Below are positions 47,367-59,862 of a stretch of 64,000 nt of DNA, piece by piece. This DNA is from Rotaria sordida (Eukaryota > Rotifera > Eurotatoria > Philodinida > Philodinidae): the NCBI GenBank assembly GCA_905250125.1, contig CAJNOL010000066.1, forward strand, positions 62,001-126,000. Reading direction: 5' to 3'. The number at the start of each line of letters is the position of its first letter. The first letter of the stretch is position 1. Position numbers and translations under genes: made by a program. The notes under the pieces are model-generated. The model was not told the DNA's origin and did no database searches. It was given only the letters and a program-made list of their open reading frames with translations.

Positions 47367-50300
47367 ATGAATCAACATAAATGTAAAGGTTATTTAATTG
47401 ATTCAACACATGGAAAATTACAAAAGAAAAAAGATGCTTTACTTGAATTTATATTTGCTGAAAATGCATTATGTTTAACAGTTAGTGCACAAAATGTGAA
47501 TATAATTACATATACATTAAATAACAATACAATATCAAAAGTTATACTAAGTAGTGCTTTACTTGCTATTAATTTGATAGATAAAAAACAGATAAAAATA
47601 TCAGGAATAGGAAAAAATAAATTATCTGAATTAAAAAATATTCTTGATTGTTTATTACATGAGGATTATAATGGTAAGAAAAAGACTAAAAAAAAAATAA
47701 AAATCAATAAAGAAAATATTTTTCTTTAGCATATCAAACATTTGTAGAAAATTTTTGTAATAATTCATTTAATTCAAATAATATATCACGGAATGAACTA
47801 TCTAAAATAAATCAGAGTACACATTCAATCCATAATGATTCAAGTTTATTATCAGATATAACAAGTAAAAAACAACCAAAAATTGATAAAATGAAACATA
47901 CGAATCAATTTTTGGAGAACGATGAAAATTCACAACCGACTATGTTAAATACATCGAAAACAATTGAAAAGAAAAAGAATACTCTTTTAAGGTCAGTTTT
48001 TAATATATAATTGAATATTAAATTTTTAAACAATAGGACTTAAACTATAGAACGTAAAATATTGATTACTTTCGAGAAAAAAAATTAACCTTTAAAATAG
48101 TTTTTCTTCTAAGAACTTAGATAAGTCGTTTATAAATATATAATCTTTTTCTAAAACACGCATAAATATAGAGAAGAAAAGAAATTAGTGTTCACTTTTT
48201 TAAAAAGTTTTATAGATTTCAGGAAACTTTTAGCAGCTTTAATGAAACTTGAATTAACTCTTTATGATTACCTTTACTTTATAATCAGGTCCATTTTGTG
48301 AAAATGCATTAGAATTTTAATCTTTTTAATTTAAGTTTAATAGCTCCGTTATATATAGACATACTAAAATTTATTTCGATAATAAATAAAAGGAATAGAA
48401 AACCAAGATTATTTGAACATTGTTTCAGAATGTATTATTGAGATATAAATTGAAAAAAAGCATAGAAAAAAATAATCAATATTTTTAAGAAAAACAAATC
48501 ACCCAACGTTCATCGTTATCGATGATAACTTATAAGTCTATTTTCTTAAGAAACTATGAAAAGCTTAAAAAGACAGTTCAAACAACGGTGAAAATCACGC
48601 TTACTACGCGATAGCTATTATAGAATTCATACTCTGAATTTCTGCTTTTGAAACATATTCATAGAACTAAACAAGAGTTCGGCGCATATACTGTCGATAA
48701 TCAATTCGAGAGGAGATGTAGTCCTCCTAAAAGACAAGTACACACATGATGAGAAGCATAAATTCTACAATTGAATAAAAATCCTTGACACAGCTAAGAC
48801 GATCCTTGTTCTTGTCATATGTACTTCGGTTATTTACCTAAATCTATGCACTGTTTCCACCCCTATCTGATGAACAAAGAAACGATCCTTTACATTTCTA
48901 TTATACATGTGTTCATCGAATGATGTTTTGCAGAGTGGAACAAAAAAGGTTTTTTGCCTATGCATCCTATAAAATCTGTCTAGAAACAAGCCTAAATGAA
49001 TTTAGAAACACTTGGTCTCCAGAAGTGTTTAACGTGAGATGTTGAACACGATCCAAGAGACTCGTAGATTATACAGCAATAATGCAAAACGGCTATTAAT
49101 TGGCTTTCTTCGGTCCCCTATTATGATATGAAGGTGTTGCTACTTCAGGATTTTCTCGAAACATTTTATTTCAATGAGTAAAGAAAAAACAGATGTCATA
49201 TCTCATATGTAAACATAAAAGTAATGTAACAGTAAGATAAAACGTAAAGTCTTCATCCAAATAGTTACTCCTCTTTCTCCATTTAATGTTTTATGTTAAT
49301 CATATTGTTTTTGTTTCTTTTGATTTTTTCTTCGTATTGTAGGTTCGTTCTTCATTTCTACACACTTTCTCTTATTCTTCATAATATTTTTTCTAACACT
49401 TGTACTGACAGGATCTATGAGATCAACATGATGGCAAAATAAAAATTAAAACAAATGACAACTCTTAATCTTCATAAATCTACAACTGAAAAAATAAACA
49501 CAGTATCTAAATATGTCGAATTTCACTGTTCACAATGAAGTCTAGCTTGTGCACTCACTTAAAGATATTCCCTCTCTTTTTTGTTGACCATTTCCGGCCT
49601 TTGGAGAGAGTCAAAGCGGTCCGCATGAAATTTTAACGTCGGGCAGAGCACCTAAAATAAGGGGACACGTGTTCCAGGAAAAAAATTTTAAATATGGTTT
49701 TCGTGTTTTTTCAGGAAACCCTCATTTTCCGTACCGCCACATCGGGCCTACTTACGACCCACATCTAACTTTGTCCGATCGAGTTGAAATTTCGACCGCA
49801 AGTACTTGTAAGTATTCGTCAGAAATAGAATTGTCTATTTTCGTTTCTGACCTTCCTATCGGGATTTACAGAGTCTCAAACGCCAGCATCTAGGTTGTAG
49901 ATCTTAATCTTTACATATTTCTCTCATGTAAACAAAAAAAAGAACACGAAATTTTTGAAAAAAGCTTACAACCATTTTTTGATGTGATCCTATGAAAAAT
50001 CAGGGTTTCTCTAAAAAATCACAAGAACATTGTTTATATTTCAGTGCTTCGAATTTTTATCCTCATTCACAAGATGATCATCATCATAATTCAATTGATG
50101 AAAATATTGATCATACTACACAGGTTCAACAACAATCGTATGTTAATATTAATGATTATTATTTATCATTGACAAATTTTTTTTTGTTTTTTTTTTCTGA
50201 ACATTTTTAGACGAAAACGGACAAGTGAAAATCAATTTTCAACTTCATCAATTCGTTTTCAACATGCAACAAATACAACATCACCTTATTTCTCTCATAA

Positions 50301-53300
50301 AACAGATTATAAAATAAAACGAAATACATCTAATGGTGAATCACGAAGTAGTCTATTATCAAATATTTATTCTAAACCACTTAATAATAATACACGTTTT
50401 CGAAATAATGATGATGATGATAATGAAGAATATTTATATAATTGCCATGATTCACCATATACAACAAAAAAACTTGATAATCAATCATCAACTGATATAT
50501 CATTATCAAAAGCAGTTACAACAACAATGAATTTACGAAAAAAAGGGTAAGAGAAAAAACAAAATTTTCTTTTTCTGTTATTTAAACAAGAAAATTTATA
50601 CGATGATTTTTGTTTTTAAGTTTAAAAAATATTGGTGCAACTTGTTATATGAATTCTATACTTCAATGTTTATTAAATATTGATCCGTTTCGTTATGATT
50701 TAATGGTTACAAATTCTGAATTAATAACATCATCATTACTTGAAGAAAACACAATTTATCTGTAAAATAATTTTTTTCTTTTTCTTTTTTATTATTCATC
50801 TATCACACGAAAAATTTTTAAAAAATGTGTTTTTTTTTTTTTTCATAGTTGTGTTTTAAAAATTCTTGCACTTTTACAGGATCGTCAATCAACACAATCG
50901 CAACATAGTACGACAACTCAGTTAACAGATGATGAACGAACAGTTGAATCGCAAGCATTAATTAATTTAAAAAAAGCCGTTGAAAAACATTCAGGCAATT
51001 TTCTTGGTTCACGTCAACAAGTAAGATATAAATTAATGTCGATGAGATAGACGAGTATGTTTAGATTTCGATTGAATAGACATAGTTACACGTTGAAATG
51101 AATAATGTCGATCAGATTTCCAACCTATCCATATAATCCCCGTATTGAATGGAACAAGTCCATCGGAGTGTGTTGGAAATCGACCATTAAGATGTACATA
51201 TGCACATTCTGTACCAGAATGATACCACCATCCACCTCCCCCATGAGTTTTTGGACAATTTGTATTAGTGACATAATAATCATAAGTAGAAAAACGAGCA
51301 TTATAATGCCAACGAGTAAAACCTATTAAAAAATAAGATAGAATTCAATGATCCGTACTAATTAAATAATTTCCTTATATTTCTCTTTTGGAATTATATA
51401 AAATTCTAAAAAAATTATATTTTCTGAAAAATTTTCTTACTATCCATTCTTTTTGATCCTTCTATATCACCATGATATCCACCAATTTGTATTCGATAAC
51501 TATCTTTTTGATTAGCAATATGAAATATTTCATATATTGCTTGTCGAGTTTCATTATACCAATCAGTTAATTCTATTTTTAATCTACATGAATAAGTAGT
51601 TGTTAACCAATGAAGATTTTCATTACCAATCCAAAAATCACTTTGATTAAGAACATTACCAAAACCTCGTCGATATTCAATCCATGTTCGATTAAAATCA
51701 ACAGAATTTGTTTGTCGATTTTGAATAATTAACCATTGAGGATGTTTATCATTATGACAAAAAACATTATCTAATATTTCTCTTAATCCAACTTGTATTT
51801 GTAAACACTGTGTTGTTCGATTTCGTTTTGGATATGGAAGATTTTGACATGAACAATCAGCATTATTTTCAGAATGAGATACACTTTGAAAATAAAAATA
51901 AAAAAGAATAATAATCGACACTTATGAGACAAGGATTTGAGGAAATTTGATTTCATACATTCGAGAGTATACATTTGACTGACAATAATGAAATAATATG
52001 TGTTTTTCTCATAGAAGTGTTGAATAGAGAAATGAATTCTTTTTTTCTTCTAATCCTCATTGATACAAGACAAGTCATTATTTAAATGTACGAGACAATC
52101 AGATTCTTAATTTTATATTTTGTTTTCATTAAAATTAATGCATCAGAATGATATATTTAGCTTAAAAAAAAAACTTACTGTTGACAATTAACTAAACGAC
52201 GTTGAAGTGTTTCATGAAGAGTCAAATTATCGTTTGAACTTAAGGCAAGAAAGATTTTTTCTTGTTTATTAGTAAATTGTTCAAGTCTTATATAAATAAT
52301 TGTAATGATAATAACATAGAAAAGTAAATGAATTAAAAGAAAACAGCACCGTTCAATAGTTTTATTTGATGGCATTCGTGTTAGTCTTTGAACATTTAAA
52401 AAAGACAATTTTGCATGATTGCTTTTTGTTCTTGTTGATGATGATGTTGCTGTTGTTGTAGGTAACATATCGAGACGATTAATAACTATTTGAATATCAG
52501 TATTTGGTTTTAACGGACTAGAATTAAGACGCTTGAGTTGTTCTTCTTTGAACATTGTTCATGTGTATAAAACACTTTTTCCTTATATATAAATGTGAAC
52601 ATGTTCATTCTTTATTGTCGGTTTTAGCTCGTTGAAGGTAAAAAAGTATGCTAGCGCTAAGAAAGAAAAAAAGAAAACGAGCAAGCGGGAAGGAAGAACG
52701 ACCGAAGTAACACGCAATTAGATAACCTCAGGCATTATTATTGGCGTCGAAAAAAATGAACAATATTATTTAATCGTTTGTTTAGATTTACTAGTAGATT
52801 TTTTTTTCAACATTTTAACAAAGAAAAACAACGAATGCTATTGTTATTTTGATCGAATCAACAAAAATAAAATAATATTTTTGTTTTTTTATCTTGTTCT
52901 AGGATTCACATGAATTTCTTAATCTTGTTATATCATTGATAACTGATGAAATTGATGCTATTAAAATTCAAATAAATGAACAATCATTATTATTTAATCA
53001 TATAATAGTCGATCCAACAACAAATAATTTTCAATTTGGTTTATCTACTGAACGTTGTTGTGAAATGTATGTAAGAAAAAAAATTTTACTTTCCTTAAAA
53101 GTAATATTCTCTTGAACTTAAAAATAACTGATATTCATATTCTCAAGTGTTGTCAAAGTAACTATTTTCCAGGACTCATCATAATATTGTTAAAACACCT
53201 TTTCTTTTCCTTTCTCACAAACAAAAGTCTTTTTTCCGAAAAGAAAGAAAAGAAATCATCAAGCTGAACAATCAAAAAATTCCTCAAGGTTACTTTACGG

Positions 53301-54974
53301 ATATTATATTTCCTTTTGAATAGCTGTGGTATGTCAACAATCACAACAGAAATTCATACAGCCTTACTTATTCATGTAACAGATGAAGAATCTAACACAG
53401 CTAAAAATAATTCGTTAACTGATTTACTTGAAAATTATTTTGCATCTGAATCCATGGATGGTTGTTATTGTGATAATTGTCAATCAAATCAAAGAAAATA
53501 TATTAAATATAATCTTGAAAGATTACCTCGGTAATATAAAAAAAAAGAAAAAGAAAAATGTCGAGATTTAATTGAAATTCAATTTTTTCTTTTGTATGTC
53601 TAGTATATTTATTTTTTATTTAAAACGATGGCATATAACAAAAAATTCTAATGGAGAACTTCAATCAGTATCAAAAGAAGATCATCCAATTGATTGTTCA
53701 ATTGAAATAAATGTTTATCCATTTTGTTCATCAAACACTTATGAACCACCGATGATAAATTATTTAGATGAATTACCTAATTTAAAAGATTTACTTAAAC
53801 AACGTGAACAGATTTTGAATATAATCGAACCAAAACGAGCTAAAATTGAACAAAATGATTCAGAAAAAATAATAAGAAAACCAAAAGTTAGTTAGAATTT
53901 ATAACAATCTAAGAATATATTAATATATTCATTTTAATAACAACCAAGAAATAATATTTATGAACGAATAGAATTTTATTTTTCTTAGGAAATAAACAGA
54001 GAAGAGAATATTATTGCTACTCATGCTAAGTATCGTCTTTTTGCTGTTATTAATCATCATGGTGGTTCAAGTGACGTTGGTAAAAACAAAGACAAAAAAA
54101 TTTCATTTTGTTTTTTTAATATAAATATTTTTTTTAGGACACTATACATCAACAGTATATGACGCTAAAGGTGATACATGGTGGACATATGATGATACAT
54201 CAGTTGCATCATGTACTGAACAACGTGTTTTAAAAGATTTAGCTCCTGACGCTTATGGTGTTATGTATATGCATAAGTACGTCAACAAGTCATTTAAGCG
54301 TCCTCCTTGTTTTTCACGATGTAAATTTTTTTTTGTGACCGTTATATAGGCTAAAGTAGTATCTATCTAATGAGTACATCTTGGGATAGAAAGATTGTTT
54401 TTAAACGTTAAAAAATCAAATTAGCGACAACCATGCATTGCTTCGCGTTATTTTCAAATCAACTTTTTATGAGAGAAAAATACAGAAATGCCTCCGTTTC
54501 TCTTATATCGTTCTACTGATTTTTGGTAGCTCTATTCAAAAAATCTTGCATTTTTTTTAGAGTGCTTTCGACCTTTTGGTAGAACAAAAAACTAAAAAGA
54601 TACCCAACCCAAACAGTGTCGAATGCCTGTAAAAAAAATTTCCAGCTCGATTGAACATAACATCTTGAAGAACTGGTGGGAGAGTTATTGTGATCCCAAT
54701 CATACTTGAAATTGGTTGAGTTTTTAACCGAAACGGCCGATCTGGTTCCAAGTATGAGCCCAATATCTCATAGAAGGTAGCATCCAGGATGGTAACTTTT
54801 TTTTACTCGTCAAGATGTACTTGCCCTGAAAATTTCAAATTTTATAAATGATTCGTTCTCCAGAAACTCCGAAAACGTGCGATACCCTTAATTATTATTC
54901 ATAATTTTTTCTTTGTATTTTATAGAGATATTGTAAAGTTATTTCAGCCCGTGATTAACAATTCAATGCAGTGA
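47367..54974 (+). CDS. USP37: USP37/26/29-type ubiquitin-specific protease
   Basis: 747 aa, 12 exons: 47367-47673, 47730-47991, 50045-50137, 50211-50546, 50621-50761, 50849-51020, 52903-53066, 53324-53530, 53604-53886, 53989-54079, 54138-54276, 54926-54974. Cysteine deubiquitinase. Residues 1-100 match the USP37-type PH domain (GYLIDSTHGKLQKKKDALLEF, ISKVILSSALLAINLID); 100-330 is a polar, disordered linker; the catalytic domain starts at GLKNIGATCYMNSILQCL (C341). Next come DSHEFLNLVIS, the zinc-binding ERCCEICG and GCYCDNCQ, RIFIFYLKRW, the His box HHGGSSDVGHYTSTVYD (H687) and WWTYDD (D704/D705). The last residues YGVMYMHKDIVKLF correspond to the mammalian ending YMHKEIFDELL. The three ubiquitin-interacting motifs of USP37 are not evident and the insert is short, so substrate range may differ. 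Intron 6 hosts an antisense gene. Confidence 0.92.
47992..50044. other. USP37-like intron 2, 2.05 kb
   Basis: No gene. About 49590-49900 is less AT-rich than its surroundings and carries a frame (49669-49893) with no recognisable protein; probably an old repeat. Confidence 0.45.
51033..52555 (-). CDS. Type II membrane protein with fibrinogen-like domain, nested antisense in USP37-like intron 6
   Basis: 369 aa, three minus-strand exons: 52555-52179, 51883-51441 and 51322-51033 (TAA); phases agree and the total divides by three. Residues 1-69 are cytosolic with Ser/Thr and basic residues; one TM helix at about 70-90 (CCFLLIHLLFYVIIITIIYI) makes a signal anchor. A short stalk leads to a fibrinogen C-terminal (FReD) domain: QWLIIQNRQTNSVDFNRTW, YRRGFGNVLNQSDFWIGNEN, LHWLTT, then FSTYDYYVTNTNCPKTHGGG, WWYHSGTECAYVHLNGRF and GIIWIGWKS. 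The calcium-site aspartates are only partly kept. FReD proteins bind acetylated sugars or act in adhesion and innate immunity; its role here is unknown. It lies wholly inside the host intron 51021-52902. Confidence 0.88.
54277..54925. other. Last USP37-like intron, 649 bp
   Basis: No gene. Moderately GC-richer than the nearby introns (CCGAAACGGCCGATC near 54730), likely an old repeat. Confidence 0.4.
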
Positions 54975-55916
54975 AACTGACATTTTTTCTTTTTTTTTCT
55001 TTTCTATGTACAAACCTTTCATGGTAAATCTCGCATTTGATAGAATATCTCTAGTTTTCGGTGAATGGACACCGACCGTGTTCTTTCTATATATTTTTTT
55101 TTCGTTGTTGTTATATTCATATGTATGAAAGAAAACAAAAAAACAAATTGACAATATGTTCTATGTTAATTCTCTCTTTTTTTTTCAAGATAAAATAAAA
55201 ATGAAGTCTTTAAGTTTATCAATTTATTTATAATAATGTCTACAAGTGAAAATTAGGATTGAATGATCAAACATATTTAGTTATAAATGAAAGAATATTT
55301 TTTTTATTATTCCATAGAGACATGTTAGACTAAGAATATAATGATAAATTATTTAAATAATAGTTCTTTGTGCTCTGATAAAGAAAACTAAATTAATGTC
55401 AACAAAAAGCCAACATAGTTTTCTCTTAAGATTAATCAGGTTTTCATGACTATGTTAAAAGAAAAATATTTTCTTATTATTTTTATTAGAAAGGATATTT
55501 TGAACGAACCTTTTGGAAACCTAATATGTATATATATATATACGTTCCGTTTTGAATCAACTCGTAATTAATTTGCGCATCTCTCTTATAATGCTGTTAT
55601 GATTTGTGGTAGCACACAGACTGTTAATCTGTTACATTACCCATCCGTATTATGAGCATGTGAGTGTAGCTGAAGAGAAGACTTACGCTCATCCACTCTC
55701 TCAAGATTATCATTCGCTGAAATACTTTTAGACATTTTGTAGAATAGATATGAATAAATATATCCTATCAGGATTTCGAAAATTTCCTTTATTTTCTTAA
55801 AAGTAATTCCGTTCTCAAGTGGTTAAACATTTGAAACTAGTATTATGAAATATTTAAAATTTATAATTTACGAAAGTAATAAAAATATAAGCCAAAATGG
55901 AAAATGATGTTTATAT
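54975..55916. other. 3' flank of the USP37-like gene
   Basis: AT-rich, with a run of TA dinucleotides near 55531-55542. Nothing else recognised. Confidence 0.45.
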
Positions 55917-57068
55917 AAGGGTAGTCCATACGTAGCTTTACGAGAAAAAAACTTGAATAGTTCCACTCTGTTCCACTCTATAGAACTAATTTTTTCCCTG
56001 TGATAGAGGAACCTTCAGAGTTTTTTTCCGTAAGAACTTTATGGTCTCGCAGATAAGGTTCTCAGCGGGTACGACGTTTAACAATCAGATCCGAATCAGA
56101 GCTAATCGACATTCGACAGATACTTTCACAGTCATAGAACGATATTCAAACTTATATTTTATATGAAAAAGTATACTATTTAGTTGCTTCCATAAATAGC
56201 AACAAAAACAAAAGAGATCATCTTAAATTCCACAAAAAACTAACTAATTCAGGATTTATTTGATGTCTTTAAGCTTCTTAAATCTGATCGTTTTACTAAG
56301 TATACATTTTCTTGTTGCTGATGACATTGGAATGGAATGCAATGTGTTGATGCCAAATGTCATAAGTGTGGATACATACATAGATACTTTTTCTATTGCG
56401 ATAATACATGTTCATCTGTTGCATAATTTATTTTCCTCTTTATATATTTAGTTACTTAGTGATATAGTTCATCATCGGCTGTAGGTGAATTTTCATTAAA
56501 AACGAATTCTTTCAGTAAAACAGTATTGTTTCGATCTTTGCGACCTATTCTCAATAGGAGTTTGAAAAAGTAGCAATATTTTGAAACATTGAAATCTCAT
56601 TAATTGCTGGATCAGGTGTCGGATACCCTACTTGATTGTAGGACGCTACTTATAGGTCATAATATAAGTCTAAAATTTCGAAGTATATTTTTTCGAAACC
56701 TCTATAAAAACGAGCACCAGCAAGGATAATAAAAGTAACCCTGGCTGTCACGTTATTGTACTTAAGAAAAGACAAATATCTATATCGATGTTGAGAGAGA
56801 AAAAAAAAACATCATGCATTACACAACAAATCATGAAGGACGAATGTATGGACATGCGAATCTGTTAGAGTAATATTTAGTAATGTAAAACATAGAAATT
56901 CATTATTGATGTCAATGATGATACTTCAAAGTAATATTTATAAATGTTGTTTTTATAGAAAAAAGCTCTGAAGTCTCCTCTATCGCAGAAAAAAAATTAC
57001 CCCCGTACAGTGGAACAGAGTGTAGATATTCAAATGTGTTATCGTAAAGCTACTTAAGGGTCCACTCG
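55917..57068. mobile_element. 1.15-kb element with about 120-bp terminal inverted repeats
   Basis: The left arm (55917-56040) and right arm (56944-57068) are inverted copies. Shared words reading inward are GTAGCTTTACGA, TTGAATA, CACTCTGTTCCACT, TAATTTTTTTC-like, GATAGAGGA and TTCAGAG. The outer tips are less alike (AGGGTAGTCC and GAGTGGACCC). The interior has only short frames; 56260-56451 begins with a hydrophobic stretch but is not convincing. Class uncertain, probably a non-autonomous DNA transposon. Confidence 0.65.
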
Positions 57069-57589
57069 ATGTAATTGATTTCGAGAGGTCCTTTTCTTTA
57101 TTGATGGGCATGTTTAATAAAATTTTGCTTTTTTTTTTGTTACAAAACTACTCGACTCTATTCTTGCTGAGACACTTTACATATTAAATAATCATCTTTA
57201 CACAAAAGAATGTCGTCGTTATGTTTGAGTAATAAAATATAAATTCTAAAGATTCAATATTTATATGTTAAGTGCCTGTTGATCTTATCTAGAGAGAGTA
57301 AACTCAAATTTGACAAGATATATTAATATGCGTTTTGATACTTTAAATGTTTTATTATTAATAACTGCCTTCTTCATGTTTTATAACAGTGCTATTAACA
57401 TAAGAATGTGATGATCAAATATTCACACTTGACCATAAAATTATATTTTCTGATAAAATAGATTAACAAAAAGCATTTTGTTTCAATGGTTTATTTGTCA
57501 CTTATTCTAAGTCACTAGTTACACAAATAATCATTCTAGACGTTTGTTCACTTGAGATCTTCTAGAAAATATCAAAAGCTATGAGTTCT
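57069..57589. other. Spacer
   Basis: AT-rich, nothing recognised. Confidence 0.4.
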
Positions 57590-58897
57590 GATATTCTTTT
57601 CGAATATGGGATTAGAAATTTTGTTTCAGCTGTTGTTCGAGAATAGTGAAATCATTTTTAAAAGTTTCAAAAATTTAGTTTGGACGGAACTTGTGGGCTG
57701 ACGTTTTCGGTGAACATGTTTGCTCATTTTGGCCTGCTTGAAAGATATTTTAGATGAGCCAAAGAATATAGATCGCGACTAGAATTTGAATATGGGCATA
57801 GAAATGTTGTATCTATTTTTATGGGATGTTTTGAAAGACTTGAAAAATTATTGTTAATGGTGAGCAAACAGGTTTTTGTTTACCGTATAAGTTTTCTTTC
57901 GAATATGCCAAAAAATTGTCGGAGTCAGTCGTTTTGCACAGCGAACACTTCTTTACAAAATGTTGTATTGAGCTGAACTGTAATTTTGACTCAAGCGTTG
58001 CTTCAAGAGTTCCTTTCAACATAAAATAGTTGTCGATTTTTCAAAAATGAGTATTTGGCAAAAACAAAAATTGAGGTGCGTTGTTAACCCTTTAAGTACC
58101 GGATTATTTTTATATAATAAAACTTTTTATAATTTCAAACTAACGTTTATTTCGCAAAAAATATCACAAAGTACATGAATTAAAATGCTGGTAGAGTGTG
58201 ATAGTCTTTAAAACGATCCATAAGACACAATTCTACATCACATTCAATGCATTCATACGAAGTATCTCTTCTCACAGTATTGGCACAAACGTAACATTTT
58301 CTTCTTGGATTTAGTTGAGTCTCTGTTGATTCAAAGTGCGAAGGAAACTGTTATCCAATGTGATCAATTGATCAGAATCTTTACTATAGATAACACTCTT
58401 GAATGACTGTGTTAATATGAAAAATCCCGTTGATAACGATTATTCTTTCTTGGGAAATGTTGTCCAATGACTTATGTTCTAATTCATTGAATCATATAGT
58501 GGTCGATAGAAATATTAGGGAGCAACCAATATTCATCACTAGGTACAGATAGTCTTAACCGTGCAAATATCCTAAATGCAAATATTCATGTAATTCATAT
58601 CATAAAATAATCAAACGATCATGTTTTCTAAAGTTATTCAGACCCTAAACTATCAGGACGCGAATTCGTGTCGCCGGTACTCAAAGGGTTAAAGGACAAA
58701 AAAAACTTGAAATAGTGCATTTTTTAGGAAAACTTCTGATCTACAAGCTGATATATAAATAAAGATCCCAACTTGTAGTTTCAAATAGAAATAATGAATA
58801 TAAAAATACCTTTCCGTCCAGACTAATTTTTTTGGCCTCTGAAAGACTATTTCACTACTTTCGAACAAAAACTCAGAGAAAATTTCTAATGTGGGAA
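57590..58897. mobile_element. Diverged inverted-repeat element interrupted by a piggyBac remnant
   Basis: About 57600-57692 and 58808-58895 are inverted copies (GTTCGAGAATAGTGAAAT...GTTTGGACGGAA and its counterpart near 58806-58870). The TTAA-flanked piggyBac piece at 58084-58692 lies between, so without it the older element would be about 700 bp. No coding capacity seen. Confidence 0.55.
58084..58692 (-). mobile_element. piggyBac remnant with transposase C-terminal zinc domain
   Basis: 601 bp (58088-58688) flanked by TTAA (58084-58087, 58689-58692). Tips are CCCTTTAAGTACCGG and CCGGTACTCAAAGGG, 15-bp inverted repeats with one mismatch. On the minus strand about 58340-58180 one frame reads RRKCYVCANTVRRDTSYECI, then ECDVELCLMDRFKDYHT, the cysteine-rich domain found at the C-terminus of piggyBac/PGBD transposases. 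The catalytic core is gone. The tips differ from those of the MITEs at 4446 and 8191, so this is a second piggyBac lineage. Inserted in the element 57590-58897. Confidence 0.85.
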
Positions 58898-58904
58898 TCA
58901 ACTG

Positions 58905-59520
58905 AACTGGTACCCACAGTTTGGGCTTATATTTGGTTCACAAAGACGTCGCATTAAGACTAGAAAAATTCTAAAAGGGTTCGTGATCATGAACCTGTGG
59001 AGCCGAATTATGAGCGTTTTACTAAATTTTCGATTCCGCTTTAGGTATTTATCGAAAAATCAAATAACGATGTTTCGATCTGAAATTTCGCTCATAAACA
59101 GTTTGAATAATTAGTAGAATATCCTGAACGTTTTAGCCGAAAAGAATGTTTCTTTGTCGAGATATTGAATTTTCCAGTAAACTCGATTTCTGTAGAAAGG
59201 GACCATTTTTTGGATATTCAATATGTCGATAAAGGAACGTTCTTTTTTCGGCTGAAACTTTCAGAATACTCTCATAGTCACCAGATCTATCTATGAATAA
59301 AATTTCAGATCGAAATTCCATTATATGATTTTTTGGGTAAAAACCTAAAGCTGGATCGAAAATTCAGTGAAACGGTCATAACTCGGCTCCAGAAAGCTAT
59401 AGATCCGAACCCTTTCAGGATTTTTCTAGTCGTACCAAGACCTTCTTATGAACCCAGCACGAGCTCAAATAGCGGGTCTCAACTCGAGTAGTTCCCACGT
59501 AAGCCTATATTCGAAAAGAG
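58905..59520. repeat. Hairpin repeat family C, copy 2
   Basis: Arms about 58925-59185 and 59200-59500 are inverted copies with some divergence: GACTAGAAAAAT, GGAGCCGA, TTTTCGATTCCGCTTTAGG, TCGATCTGAAATTT, TTTTAGCCGAAAAGAA. The inner part matches 36960-37360 in the SBNO intron. Confidence 0.7.
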
Positions 59521-59862
59521 CACAAAATCATAGGTTTTGATTCGTCGAAAATACTTTCTAACGAGTCAAAAGTGAAGAAATATCTTGTCTAAAAACTTTC
59601 CGATCATCTATTGTTCTAAAAAAATACACAGAAAGCTTAATCATCGCAACCATTCTTCAGATATTCACTTTAAGATTATTCATATATCAATTCATAAAAA
59701 CACATTATATCTTCAATTGTACATTGTCAATTTATTGATTAGATAAGACAAAAAGAAACAAAGATAAACTAAATTTAATTCAACTTATAAAATAACTATT
59801 AGTTATAAAAAAAAACGTATCAAAATTGTCTTTCACTTATAAATCAAAAGAAGTATATATAT

